Source of the DNA: JANMCE01 sp963791625
GTDB taxonomy: Bacteria; Actinomycetota; Acidimicrobiia; Acidimicrobiales; Ilumatobacteraceae
Direction: 5' to 3'
DNA length: 64,000 nucleotides
NCBI GenBank assembly: GCA_963791625.1
Contig: CAWBTA010000006.1
Location: 2,046,001-2,110,000 of the forward strand
The notes under the pieces were generated by a model, which was given only the letters and a program-made list of their open reading frames with translations, was not told where the DNA came from and did no database searches. Shown here in pieces: positions 8,048 to 16,560 of the stretch. Position numbers and translations under genes: made by a program. Position 1 is the first letter of the stretch; each line of letters starts with the position of its first letter.

Positions 8048-9325
8048 GCGCGCTCAACGAACGACGGGCAGAGGCCGAGCAACTCGACGTCAGCGACCCT
8101 GCCCCCGCGCAGCCGTTTCGAATTCCCGCCCGCACCCGTCGGCAGTGGCTACGAGAGCGCCGCCTATTTCGCGGGCAACTCCCTCGGCCTCCTGCCCGAC
8201 ACTGCCCGAGCAGCGATCGACGAGGTGCTCACCAGTTGGTCGACGCGAGCGGTGAGCGGACACTTCACCGGCCCGGAACCGTGGTCGAAGCAGGCCGAGC
8301 GACTCGCGGCGCCGATGGCAGAACTGGTCGGCGCGTTTCCCGACGAGGTCATCGTGATGAACACCCTCACGATCAACCTGCACCTCATCCTGAGTGCCCT
8401 GTTTCGACCCGAGGGTGATCGGCGAATCATCGCTATTGAATCCGGCGCATTTCCGTCGGATGACTATGCCGTCGCGTCACAGTTGCACTGGCACGGGCTG
8501 GACCGCTCAACGCTCGTCCGTCTGGCACCTTCAGACGACTCCGGCCTGTTCACGACCGAATCGCTCATCTCGCAGATCCAACAGATCGGACCGAAGCTTG
8601 CGGCGGTCGTGCTTGGCGTCGTCAACTTCCGCACCGGGCAACTGCTCGATGTTGAAGCCATCACACAGGCCGTCCACGACGTTGGTGCGCTGGCTATCTG
8701 GGACTTGGCGCACGCCGCCGGTAACGTGCGCACCCGACTGCACGACTGGGATGTGGACGCTGCGGTCTGGTGCAACTACAAGTATCTCAACGGGGGTCCG
8801 GGCGCGCTCGGCTCGGCCTTCATCAATCGTCGCTTCAACGGCTACGGCGACCTGCCGCGGCTGAACGGTTGGTGGGGCAACGCTCCGGAAACCCGCTTCG
8901 CTATGCGGCGCGACATTGACCTCGATCACGGTGCCGCTGGATGGCAGGTCTCCACGCCGCCCACTCTCGCGATGGTGCCGGTGCGAGCCGCGGTAGAGAT
9001 GTTCCACGACGTAGGTTTCGACCGGTTGATCGCCCGCTCGCAGCGGCTGACCGCCTTCCTCGAATCGCTCTTCGATGAGGTGTGCCTCACCCGGCAAATG
9101 ACGCAACTCACGCCAAGGTCGTTGCGCGAGCGGGGCGCTCAGTTGTCGATGATCGTCGATGATGCGCCCGCCGTAACCGATGCCCTGGTTGCGCTCGGCG
9201 TGGTACCTGATGAGCGTCCGCCAAACATCGTGCGCTTCGCCCCGATCCCGCTGTACACGTCGTACCTCGACTGCTGGAGGGCCGCCGACGCGCTCATGCA
9301 GGTACTGCTACCGCATCTCGACTGA
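8044..9325 (+). CDS. kynU: Kynureninase (one frame break)
   Basis: Kynureninase cleaves kynurenine to anthranilate and alanine using PLP. The start MSALNERRAEAEQLDVSDPA is in one frame; from about 8112 the protein continues in the next frame with RFEFPP... and the family motif AAYFAGNSLGLLP. Further on are IWDLAHAAGN and the PLP-lysine region WCNYKYLNGGPGALGS, then NGWWGNAPETRF. Removing one base in 8097-8112 (a C-rich run) restores a 426-residue protein of normal length. Intact motifs on both sides suggest an assembly insertion, not decay. The start overlaps the VOC-cupin stop; the 3' end faces the Eis-like gene with 6 nt between. Confidence 0.88.
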
Positions 9326-9331
9326 CGAGGG

Positions 9332-10526
9332 TCAGTAGTGCGTCTGGCAGTGGGGAGCCAGGCTTGTTGGAAAGAACAGATCGGCCCGGCGCAACACATC
9401 ACCATTGCGAGCCGTCATGCGTCGACCAGCAACGAGCGACGACGGTTGTACGCCGCCGTAGAGCAGCGCGCTCGAGCCAACCGTGTGAGGTCACGAGGTC
9501 GGGCTTCGTGCGCACCAGCTTGCAGACAGCACCGTCAGGACCGCCTTCGATCCTCCAGCGTTTGCCGTCGGCTTCCACGACCAGTCGATCTTCGGTGCGG
9601 TACGTGCGGGCCCCGAAACAGGTGGCGATGTCTCGGGCGTTCAGCCAAACACCGTCGTTGAGCTCGGTCGTGCGCACGACGCGCGGGTTGTCCAACAGGT
9701 ACGGCAACGGATCATCGATCGGCAGTTGCCGAGTGGTGATCGAACCGACCAAATCGACGCGTAACAACGTCTGCCACAGCGCGAGGTGGGCTTCGGGCGT
9801 CACTGCCGCGACCTGCGTGACCCGCATCGAGTGGGCCGGGTGTCCCTCGTTCCAGTTCATCGTGACGCGATAGGCCGCGAATCCGTCACGGTGGGCGAGG
9901 TAGAGCGCAGCGCTCATCCCTTCGGCCGGTTTGCTTTCCAAGTCGATGAAGAACTGACGCTCCGCCCGTTCCACCTGCAGCTCACCGGCGCGGACGCGGC
10001 GAAATCGCTCCCAGATCTTGGTGACGGTCGCCGCTACCTCGTCGTCCTCCAGGTAACGAACGCCGGTAGACGCCAATTCGTACTCTGGGCGGATTTGCGC
10101 TTGGCGCGTGTCGATCGAGACGACTCGGGTTGTTGACGCAACGCCGTAGCCGAAGTTTTCGTAGATGCCGCCCTCCGAGGCGTACAGGGAAGCCAACGGT
10201 TCGCCCCGATCATCAATGTCGGCGTGTACGGCTTCGATCACTCGACGGGCAAGACCCTGTCGGCGGTGCGTGGCCGCCGTCGACACCCACGTGACCCCAC
10301 CCATCGGAACCGTTGAGCCGCCCGGCAACGTCACCTCTTTCGCATACGAGCCGGCCACCGAAACAATGCGCCCGGCATCGACCGCGATACGAAACCGCGT
10401 CATGTCATGCCAGGGCCGCTGCTTCTCAACGTCTTCGTCGGTGTAGGCAAACCCAAACGCCCTTCCATCGACGCGGCAGAGTGGCCCAAACTCCTCGTCG
10501 GTGGGCTGACGAATCTCGATTGCCAT
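9332..10526 (-). CDS. Eis-like GNAT N-acetyltransferase (one frame break)
   Basis: The protein has an N-terminal GNAT fold with the acetyl-CoA loop THRRQGLARRVIEA, a second degenerate GNAT region, and a C-terminal sterol-carrier-like domain (VVEADGKRWRIEGG), the layout of the Eis family. The written frame stops at 9399. The next frame, from about 9480, gives ALLYGGVQPSSLV and an end RRADLFFPTSLAPHCQTHY, the conserved Eis C-terminus with its terminal carboxylate. Removing one base in 9478-9486 yields 397 residues ending at 9332. The ATG at 10526 (MAIEIRQPTDEEF) is chosen because homologues begin there. Eis proteins acetylate amines such as aminoglycosides; the substrate here is unknown. Confidence 0.83.
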
Positions 10527-10696
10527 AGCCGGAAGTCTGGCATCGCCGCCCCTGCTGATGCCGACCAAAAGTCTAGGACGCTGCGTGGTGGGGTGAGCAC
10601 GTTCCACGGTTATTCGGAACCCGATATAGGTCAAAAGGCCCCCTTTGTTGGGGTGATGGTGCCCTCTTCTTTACGGTTTCATTACAGAGCGGTCGT

Positions 10697-10709
10697 TACC
10701 GTCGGAGTC
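10697..10709 (+). promoter_or_regulatory. Leaderless -10 box for the ferric-reductase-like operon
   Basis: TACCGT at 10697-10702 is 7 nt before the ATG at 10710. Confidence 0.5.
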
Positions 10710-11279
10710 ATGCCTACCGATCCCGGACTTGTCGCCCTCCATCGCACCGCCGCCATGGCTGGATTTCTTGCCTATGGCTTGATGGTCGGAACGGTTGCAT
10801 GGGGCATCCTCACCACCACGCACATCGCCCGGCGCGGCATCCGCAGACAGACGCTGTACGGCGGCCACATGACCATGGCCATCATGACGCTTTCGTTCAC
10901 GGTCATCCATATCGCCGGCAACATCTTCAGTCCGAAGAACAGTCTGGGCGTGCTCAACGCGCTTATTCCCTTCTTCCCTGGCAGCACCTTCGGGGTCAGT
11001 ATGGGAGTGGTTGCCGCCGAACTGGCCACGGCCATCACCGTTTCCGTCTGGGCCCAACAGCGGCTCGGTTACCGGACCTGGCATGTCATTCACTGGTTGG
11101 CGTATCCCTCGTACGGACTGGCCATTGCGCACACCATCGTGAGCGGCAGCGATGTTCGGGCGCTGTTGGCCGAAGTCGGCCTGGCCACCTCTGCCCTCGC
11201 CGTTCTGCTGCTCTTCGTCCTTCGAGCCATGCCAGCCACATCACTGGTGCGCAACCGCGTCGCTCCGTCCGAAGCCTGA
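10710..11279 (+). CDS. Ferric-reductase-like transmembrane (heme b type) protein
   Basis: This 189-residue protein has about five hydrophobic helices. Histidines sit in membrane positions typical of ferric reductase-like heme proteins: FTVIHIAGNIF in one helix, then WHVIHWLAYPSYGLAIAHT in the next pair. It is followed 26 nt later by a ferredoxin and an FAD reductase in one operon. That suggests a membrane heme protein receiving or passing electrons through those partners. The ATG at 10710 is preceded by a TANNNT box, so the longer upstream open frame is rejected. A role in iron reduction, quinone reduction or oxidase function is not resolvable from sequence. Confidence 0.75.
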   Translation: MPTDPGLVALHRTAAMAGFLAYGLMVGTVAWGILTTTHIARRGIRRQTLYGGHMTMAIMTLSFTVIHIAGNIFSPKNSLGVLNALIPFFPGSTFGVSMGVVAAELATAITVSVWAQQRLGYRTWHVIHWLAYPSYGLAIAHTIVSGSDVRALLAEVGLATSALAVLLLFVLRAMPATSLVRNRVAPSEA

Positions 11280-11305
11280 ACCAATCCCTCTGCAAGGAGA
11301 ACACC

Positions 11306-11584
11306 ATGTCGCTCAACGTTTCGCAGTCTCCCGAAATCGAACGCTGGTCGTTGCAAGAGCAACAACTTGCGGTGCGCATCTCGGTAAGTGTCGACAACAA
11401 TCATTGCCATCGCTACGCCATCTGTCAGCAGGAGGCACCAAAGGTCTTCCAACTCACCAACGACGGCAGACTCAGCTACGACCCGTCGCCGGACCCCGCC
11501 GAGCTACGCGCTGTCCTTCAGGCCGCCAGGGTCTGCCCGATGCAAGCCATAGAGATCGCATTCGTCGAAGGAGACACTGCATGA
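11306..11584 (+). CDS. 3Fe-4S type ferredoxin
   Basis: The 92-residue protein has the spacing C-x5-C (NNHCHRYAIC) and a distal ARVCPMQAI, the pattern of single-cluster 3Fe-4S ferredoxins that serve cytochromes P450 and related oxygenases. AAGGAG at 11294-11299 precedes the ATG by 6 nt. The stop overlaps the FAD reductase start (ATGA at 11581), so the ferredoxin and reductase are made together. The N-terminus, about 30 residues before the first cysteine, is longer than in P450 ferredoxins. Confidence 0.87.
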   Translation: MSLNVSQSPEIERWSLQEQQLAVRISVSVDNNHCHRYAICQQEAPKVFQLTNDGRLSYDPSPDPAELRAVLQAARVCPMQAIEIAFVEGDTA

Positions 11585-13023
11585 AGCGTCAACACATCGT
11601 CATCGTCGGAGGCGGCTTGGCCGCCTTGCGGGCCGCCGAGCGTCTGCGAGAACTGTCCTTCACCGGCACCCTCACCATCGTGGGTGACGAGCCCGTGCCC
11701 GCCTACAACCGGCCACCGCTGTCCAAGCAGATCCTCGAACACAAGCTGCACCCGGACCAGCTCGGCTTTGCCACCTATGGAGAGCTGGACCTTGACGCGC
11801 GCTACGGCGTGCGAGCCGACCGGCTGGACCCGGCGCAGCGTCTGCTCTTCCTCGATAACGGCGAGACGCTCGGTTATGACGGCCTGATCATCGCCACTGG
11901 CGTGCGCCCTCGGCTGCTGCCGGATGCCCCTCTCATGGATGATCGGGTCGTCACCCTGCGCACCATGCGCAATGCCGCGGCGCTTGATGGCCTGATGACA
12001 CGGGCCCGGCGGCTCCTGATTGTGGGTGGCGGATTCATCGGTTGCGAGGTCGCGGCCACTGCACGCAAGCGCGCGATCCAGGTCACCATCGTCGATCGTG
12101 CTCCCTATCTCCTCGGTCGGGTTGTCGGCCCGGCGTTGGGTGCGATGGTCACCAACATGCACGCCGAGGCCGGTGTCGACCTTCGCCTGGAACGCGGCAT
12201 CACCGAGTGGCGGACCGGACCCAAGACCGTGACCGCACACCTCGATGACGGCAATGAGATTGTGGCCGATGCCGTCCTGCTGGCCGTGGGCACCTTGCCC
12301 TGTGTGGATTGGTTGTCCGATCTGCCCCTCGATCTGACCGACGGCGTTCTGTGCGATGAAACTTCCCACGTTGTCGGTCTGGACGATGTGGTGGCTGCCG
12401 GCGATGTGGCGCGTTGGCCGAACCAGCGATTTGGTGGCCCGGCTCGACGCGTGGAGCATTGGATCAACGCGGTGGAACACGGTCAGGCCGCGGCCGAAAG
12501 CCTCCTGGCCGGCTGCGGTGCGGCCAAGCCGTTCGCACCACTGCCGCGCTTTTGGTCAGAGCAGTACGGAGTGCGGATCCAGGCCGTGGGCATGCCCGCA
12601 CTCGCCGACCGCGTGGCGCTTTCCGAGGGATCGCTGGAAGAGCGGCGGCTCGTAGCGGTCTGCCTCGACGGCCAGCGCCTCGTCGGCGCCATCGGCATCG
12701 ACAGCCCGCGTGCCATGCTGCGCTATGCGGAACTGCTCGACTCCGAAACGGCCGAAGCCGCCGCGGCGCCGTGGACCGCACCGGTTCCGGCGCCCGCTCC
12801 GGCACTGGCCGTGACCAGCGATGGTTGGCCCATCGTCGTCCAGCATCACGCCGAGCATGTTCACCACGCGCCGGCAGCCGAGCATCGTCATCCCCATCGT
12901 CGACCGCTTCCTTCGCCGCGGCCCCGTCCCCGCATATGGGCTCCACCCGCCGCGACGGACCTCATTCGTCACACCCATCTCGCGCCCCGTCCGGCCCTCG
13001 CTCAAGCCCGCCAACCCGCCTAA
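11581..13023 (+). CDS. FAD-dependent ferredoxin reductase with His/Pro-rich C-terminal tail
   Basis: The 480-residue flavoprotein has an N-terminal FAD motif IVIVGGGLAALRAAE, the active-site-side PAYNRPPLSK typical of ferredoxin/putidaredoxin reductases, the NAD motif LLIVGGGFIGCEVAATA near residue 145, and the second FAD motif DDVVAAGDVARWP. The reductase C-terminal domain ends near residue 395 (GIDSPRAMLRYAELL). About 80 more residues follow, rich in Ala, Pro, His and Arg (QHHAEHVHHAPAAEHRHPHR), which homologues normally lack. The tail could be a real metal-binding or disordered extension, or read-through after an undetected frame break. The enzyme should reduce the adjacent ferredoxin with NAD(P)H. 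Confidence 0.85.
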   Translation: MKRQHIVIVGGGLAALRAAERLRELSFTGTLTIVGDEPVPAYNRPPLSKQILEHKLHPDQLGFATYGELDLDARYGVRADRLDPAQRLLFLDNGETLGYDGLIIATGVRPRLLPDAPLMDDRVVTLRTMRNAAALDGLMTRARRLLIVGGGFIGCEVAATARKRAIQVTIVDRAPYLLGRVVGPALGAMVTNMHAEAGVDLRLERGITEWRTGPKTVTAHLDDGNEIVADAVLLAVGTLPCVDWLSDLPLDLTDGVLCDETSHVVGLDDVVAAGDVARWPNQRFGGPARRVEHWINAVEHGQAAAESLLAGCGAAKPFAPLPRFWSEQYGVRIQAVGMPALADRVALSEGSLEERRLVAVCLDGQRLVGAIGIDSPRAMLRYAELLDSETAEAAAAPWTAPVPAPAPALAVTSDGWPIVVQHHAEHVHHAPAAEHRHPHRRPLPSPRPRPRIWAPPAATDLIRHTHLAPRPALAQARQPA

Positions 13024-13060
13024 CGCGAATGGTGTCGTCGGCCCGGGTCAGTCGGGGTTA

Positions 13061-13882
13061 TCAGTTACTCGGCCACAGCAGCGTGTCATCCGAGACTTTG
13101 GCGAAGAAGCCACCGACGACATCCACCAGCTGATCCAGACTGTCGGCCCCGAAGAGGGTCGGCTGGTACGAGGTGATGTCGTATGTGGTGCGACCCATCT
13201 GCAGCGGTTCCACCGCGTGGATGGTCGCGTGGGAGGCAAACCACGACAGCTCACCCACGGACGAGAGGAGACCTGCGCCATACGCCTTCCACTGGCCGTG
13301 CTGGCGAACCACACCGAACTCGCCCGAGAACCAGAACACGTCGGAGATGAACTGGCGGGTCTCGGCCCGCTCCACTCGCGTCATGGCCTGGCCGGCAAGG
13401 CAGTGCAGTTCGGCGAGCTGCGGAACCGCCAGACAGGTGGCGTGACCGATCACCTCGTGAATGACGTCGGGCTCGGGCGTGTAGTGCGGCCAGTCGGGAT
13501 GGCGGACGAACTGGGTGGACAGAAACCGACGGCGGGCCAGCGCTCCGAAGAACTGCTCTTTGGACACCAACCCGGGAACGGCCTCGTAGCGAAACCCGGT
13601 CATTGGCTCGAGTCGGTCCGAAAGCGCGTCGAGCTGCTCGACCCGATCAGCGGCAAGTGACAAGCGAGCGCGGGCGTCGAGGATCTCGGCACAAGCGTGA
13701 AACTGCAATGCCGACTCCAACGCCGTCTGCACGGTCGCCCACACCTCGTTCTCGGAGGCGAGATAGTTGATCGTGGCCGGTTGGACGCCAGTTCCTCCGG
13801 CCAGGGCGGCGATGGTGTCTCGCCGCGTGCGATACGCGGCATCACTCAGCCAGGGGTGTTCGAGTGGCATCAGTTGGCGCAT
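13061..13882 (-). CDS. phhA: Aromatic amino acid hydroxylase (phenylalanine 4-monooxygenase type)
   Basis: The 273-residue protein contains the non-heme iron site of pterin-dependent hydroxylases: HEVIGHATCLAVPQLAEL supplies the two histidines and FWFSGEFGVV the glutamate. The length matches monomeric bacterial phenylalanine hydroxylases. Substrate could be phenylalanine (to tyrosine) or, less often, tryptophan. The ATG at 13882 is used; 13870 is an alternative. Upstream and divergent is an Lrp/AsnC regulator, as in other phhA loci. The 3' end faces the FAD reductase with 37 nt between. Confidence 0.88.
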   Translation of the reverse strand: MRQLMPLEHPWLSDAAYRTRRDTIAALAGGTGVQPATINYLASENEVWATVQTALESALQFHACAEILDARARLSLAADRVEQLDALSDRLEPMTGFRYEAVPGLVSKEQFFGALARRRFLSTQFVRHPDWPHYTPEPDVIHEVIGHATCLAVPQLAELHCLAGQAMTRVERAETRQFISDVFWFSGEFGVVRQHGQWKAYGAGLLSSVGELSWFASHATIHAVEPLQMGRTTYDITSYQPTLFGADSLDQLVDVVGGFFAKVSDDTLLWPSN

Positions 13883-13935
13883 ACGAGCATCGTCGCCAGG
13901 TCTGCATGAATCGTCAACTAAGGACGGTACATTCC

Positions 13936-13947
13936 AGATGATCGTCT
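13936..13947. promoter_or_regulatory. Imperfect palindrome between phhA and the Lrp-type regulator
   Basis: AGATGATCGTCT matches its own reverse complement at 10 of 12 positions and lies 54 bp from the phhA start and 18 bp before the regulator ATG. It is a candidate Lrp/AsnC operator; assignment is inference from position. Confidence 0.35.
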
Positions 13948-13951
13948 GCAC

Positions 13952-13964
13952 TATCTTGATGTGT
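13952..13964 (+). promoter_or_regulatory. Leaderless -10 box for the Lrp/AsnC regulator
   Basis: TATCTT at 13952-13957 sits 7 nt before the ATG at 13965, so 13965 is preferred over the upstream ATGs at 13938 and 13959. Confidence 0.5.
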
Positions 13965-14408
13965 ATGGCCGTTTCATCCATCAGCACCCTCGACGATATT
14001 GACCACCAGATCCTCGCCGAACTCCAGCGGGACGGGCGTATCTCCATACCGGCGTTGGCCGAGAAGGTAGGCATTGCCCGGGCCACCGCCTATGCCCGAT
14101 TCGATCGCCTGCAGCAAAGCGGCGTCATCAGCAGGTTCACCGCCGTGATCGAACCGGAAGCGTTGGGGCTCGGCGTCTGCGCCCTGCTCATGGTGTCGGC
14201 CCGCCAGGGCGCTTGGCACGAGGTGAGCGCCCGGCTGCGGGCACTCCCAGGCGTGGAATGGGTCGGGCTCTGCACCGGCGCGTTCGACTACGTGCTGCGG
14301 GTCAGGGTTACCGATCTGAAGGCACTACGCACCCTGGTTCTCGATCAGATCCAAGCCATGCCCGAAGTGCGCAACAGCCAGACCATTCTCGTCCTCGACG
14401 AGGTGTAG
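13965..14408 (+). CDS. Lrp/AsnC family transcriptional regulator
   Basis: The 147-residue protein has the family helix-turn-helix (LDDIDHQILAELQRDGRISI, then ALAEKVGIARATAYARFDRL) and an RAM ligand-binding domain with GVEWVGLCTGAFDYVLRVR. It is divergently transcribed from the aromatic amino acid hydroxylase, so it most likely senses phenylalanine or tyrosine and controls that gene and itself. This is inferred from gene order in known phh systems. Confidence 0.9.
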   Translation: MAVSSISTLDDIDHQILAELQRDGRISIPALAEKVGIARATAYARFDRLQQSGVISRFTAVIEPEALGLGVCALLMVSARQGAWHEVSARLRALPGVEWVGLCTGAFDYVLRVRVTDLKALRTLVLDQIQAMPEVRNSQTILVLDEV

Positions 14409-14541
14409 TTCGTTCCCATAACCGACCTGCTTCGCACTCGTAACGCTACGCTGACTTCGGTGCGTGCGGTGAGGGTTCTTGACCACCGTGATCCGGACGG
14501 TTGGAGGGCAAATGAGTGAGAGTTGGAAGGTTGACGGGTAA

Positions 14542-15780
14542 CTACAGCTCGCCTGCGGCTACCAGTTCGATGGCGCGTCGCACCGTGCGGTTGAACGCGT
14601 CGGCGCCCATGCGAAGGTGGTCGTGCGGCGTGTCCTCTTCCTTGGTGTGCGAGAGACCGTTCGTTGAAGACGTGAAGATCATGGCGGTGGGCACCCGCCG
14701 GGCCATTTCCGACGCGTCGTGCAGCGCACCGGATGGCAACTCGAAGTCGTGGCCTTCGATGTCGAGCACAGCCTGGCGAGCCGCGGCCATCAACCGTTCG
14801 TCGAAGGGCATGGGCGGAATGCGGAAGATGTGCTCCCATTCGACGGTGCAGCCTTCACGCTCGGCGGCCCGATCCGCAGCCTCGTGTGCGGCGCGGTACA
14901 TGGCGGCCAGTGAGTCGGCGTCGATGTGGCGCATGTCCATCGCGATGCGGGTCTCCCCCGCGACCGCAGTGACCACACCCGGCCAGCACTGAGCCACGCC
15001 AACGGTGGCCACGCCGTTGTGCTGCTCGGCGATCTCGGCCAACTCGATGGCGAAACGACCCGCCGCCCGAAACGAATCCTTGCGCATCGACATCGGCATG
15101 GTGCCCGAGTGGGCCGCTTGACCGCGAAAGACGAGACGGTCGCGTTCGATGCCGTTGGTTCCGATCACCGATGCGATGCCTAGGCCCTTGTGTTCCAGCA
15201 CCGGCCCCTGTTCGATATGGACCTCCACGTAGGCCTTCACGTCGGCCATGCGGGTTTGGCAGCCGTCAAGGTTGTCGATGTTGACACCGTGTTCGGCCAG
15301 CACCTCTGGCAGCTTGTTGCCTTCCTTATCGGAGAGCCCGCGCAGCACGTCGATATCGAGGGTGCCCATCGACGCCGCCGAGCCGAACAGGCTTCGTGAG
15401 AATCGGGCACCCTCCTCGTCGGCCCAGTCGACGACCGCAACGGTGCACGCGGGCGTGCCCTCCTCGGCAAGCGAACGCAACAGTTCGATGCCCGACATCA
15501 CACCGAGCGCACCGTCGAGCCAGCCACCCTTTGGCACCGAATCGAGGTGCGAACCAACGACCACCGTCTCGGGCATTGCGCCTCGAAGATAGGCCCACAG
15601 GTTTCCGGCCTCATCCTGCTCAATGTCCACCGGAAGCGTGGCCAGCGCTTCACGGAAATATGACCGCGCCTCCAACCATTCGGGCGTCCAGGCGAGACGG
15701 CGTGACCCCTCGGGCCCGCCGGTACGGGAGGCCAGTTCCTGCAGGAGATGAACAACATTCTGCGACCGGTAGGTACTCAT
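14542..15780 (-). CDS. M20 amidohydrolase (N-carbamoyl-L-amino acid hydrolase / allantoate amidohydrolase family)
   Basis: The 412-residue enzyme has the dinuclear metal site of the family: His in VGSHLDSVPKGG, bridging Asp in GWLDGALGV, Glu-Glu in WADEEGARF, His in YVEVHIEQGPVLE and a distal His in LSHTKEEDTPHDHL. A dimerisation domain with QAAHSGTMPM lies between. Members hydrolyse N-carbamoyl amino acids, allantoate or ureidoglycolate. The ATG at 15780 follows a TANNNT box and matches the family N-terminus. A fused hydantoinase-type enzyme lies elsewhere in the window (53436), so carbamoyl-amino acid release would be consistent, but the two are not linked. Confidence 0.85.
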   Translation of the reverse strand: MSTYRSQNVVHLLQELASRTGGPEGSRRLAWTPEWLEARSYFREALATLPVDIEQDEAGNLWAYLRGAMPETVVVGSHLDSVPKGGWLDGALGVMSGIELLRSLAEEGTPACTVAVVDWADEEGARFSRSLFGSAASMGTLDIDVLRGLSDKEGNKLPEVLAEHGVNIDNLDGCQTRMADVKAYVEVHIEQGPVLEHKGLGIASVIGTNGIERDRLVFRGQAAHSGTMPMSMRKDSFRAAGRFAIELAEIAEQHNGVATVGVAQCWPGVVTAVAGETRIAMDMRHIDADSLAAMYRAAHEAADRAAEREGCTVEWEHIFRIPPMPFDERLMAAARQAVLDIEGHDFELPSGALHDASEMARRVPTAMIFTSSTNGLSHTKEEDTPHDHLRMGADAFNRTVRRAIELVAAGEL

Positions 15781-15793
15781 CGCGGCAACGATA
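15781..15793 (-). promoter_or_regulatory. Leaderless -10 box for the M20 amidohydrolase
   Basis: TATCGT (15793-15788) is 7 nt before the ATG at 15780. Confidence 0.5.
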
Positions 15794-15836
15794 ACGGCCC
15801 TCACCGCTCACCGGCTGAGAAGGACTCCTGACGAGT

Positions 15837-15846
15837 AGTTGCAACT
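15837..15846. promoter_or_regulatory. Short palindrome upstream of the TetR gene
   Basis: AGTTGCAACT is a perfect 10-bp palindrome between the divergent amidohydrolase and TetR genes, about 24 bp before the TetR -10 box. It is a candidate operator, weak on its own. Confidence 0.25.
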
Positions 15847-15869
15847 GCACCAACCTGTCAATGCGGTGC

Positions 15870-15883
15870 TAGTTTTGGACGCT
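15870..15883 (+). promoter_or_regulatory. Possible leaderless -10 box for the TetR gene
   Basis: TAGTTT at 15870-15875 lies 8 nt before a GTG at 15884. That GTG is in a different frame from the TetR helix-turn-helix and would need a further +1 break near 15950 to be the true start. Confidence 0.3.
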
Positions 15884-15932
15884 GTGAGCGTATTGGGTGC
15901 GCCGCAGTCAGACCCGGAACCAGACGGGGGCG

Positions 15933-16518
15933 ATGATGCACGCAGCGCGCCGCGAGCAGCATCGAAACGACATCCTCGACGCAATGCTGGCGCTGAATCT
16001 CGGCGGCAATCTCGACCCGGACTCGGAGCAGATCACGAAGGAGGCCGGGCTTGAATCGGGCGCCATCTTTTTGTACTTCGACAACATCGACGACCTACAA
16101 CAGGCAGCCATCACTCGACAGCGGAATCGTATGTTGCCGCTGGTCACCATCAAGCCTGGTCTGGAGTCGGCCTTGGCCGAACGGGTTGCGCGCGCTGGCC
16201 GAGCAACGGGCACGGCTGTTCGAAATGTACGGTCCCCTCGGGGTGGTCGCCCGTTTGCAAGCGCCGTTTCAACCCCTGATTCAGGATGAACTGGTTCGGA
16301 TCAGAACCTTTCTGCGCTACCAACTGAAAGGTCTGTTCGCACCGGAGTTGACCGCAATGAGTTCTGATCGGGCCGAGACGACGCTCACTGCTATCGACAT
16401 GATTTGTTCCTTCGAGTCCTACCGGCTGATGCGGGCCGAGCAGGGCCTTTCCGCCGACGATGCCGGCAGGGTCGTGACCACCTCACTCACCACGCTGCTC
16501 ACATCGTCTGATTCGTAA
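15933..16518 (+). CDS. TetR family transcriptional regulator (one frame break)
   Basis: The N-terminal DNA-binding part reads RREQHRNDILDAMLAL ... ITKEAGLESGAIFLYFDNID, a TetR-type helix-turn-helix. After about 16190 the protein continues in the next frame as RALAEQRARLFEMYGPLG through to a stop at 16518. Removing one base from the GCGCGCG run at 16183-16195 gives about 194 residues, normal for TetR. The start is uncertain: ATG at 15933 or 15936, or a leaderless GTG at 15884 if a second break exists. It stands alone between the amidohydrolase (divergent) and the scramblase-like gene, so its target is not obvious. Confidence 0.75.
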
Positions 16519-16548
16519 CGCCCATCCCATGATCGAATCACCTTCCCG

Positions 16549-16560
16549 TACGATCAGCCG
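16549..16560 (+). promoter_or_regulatory. Leaderless -10 box for the scramblase-like gene
   Basis: TACGAT at 16549-16554 is 6 nt before the ATG at 16561. Confidence 0.5.

Noticed and set aside
14409..14541. A terminator between the Lrp gene and the amidohydrolase gene
   Set aside because: No stem of useful length with a T-tract was found in the 133-bp convergent gap.
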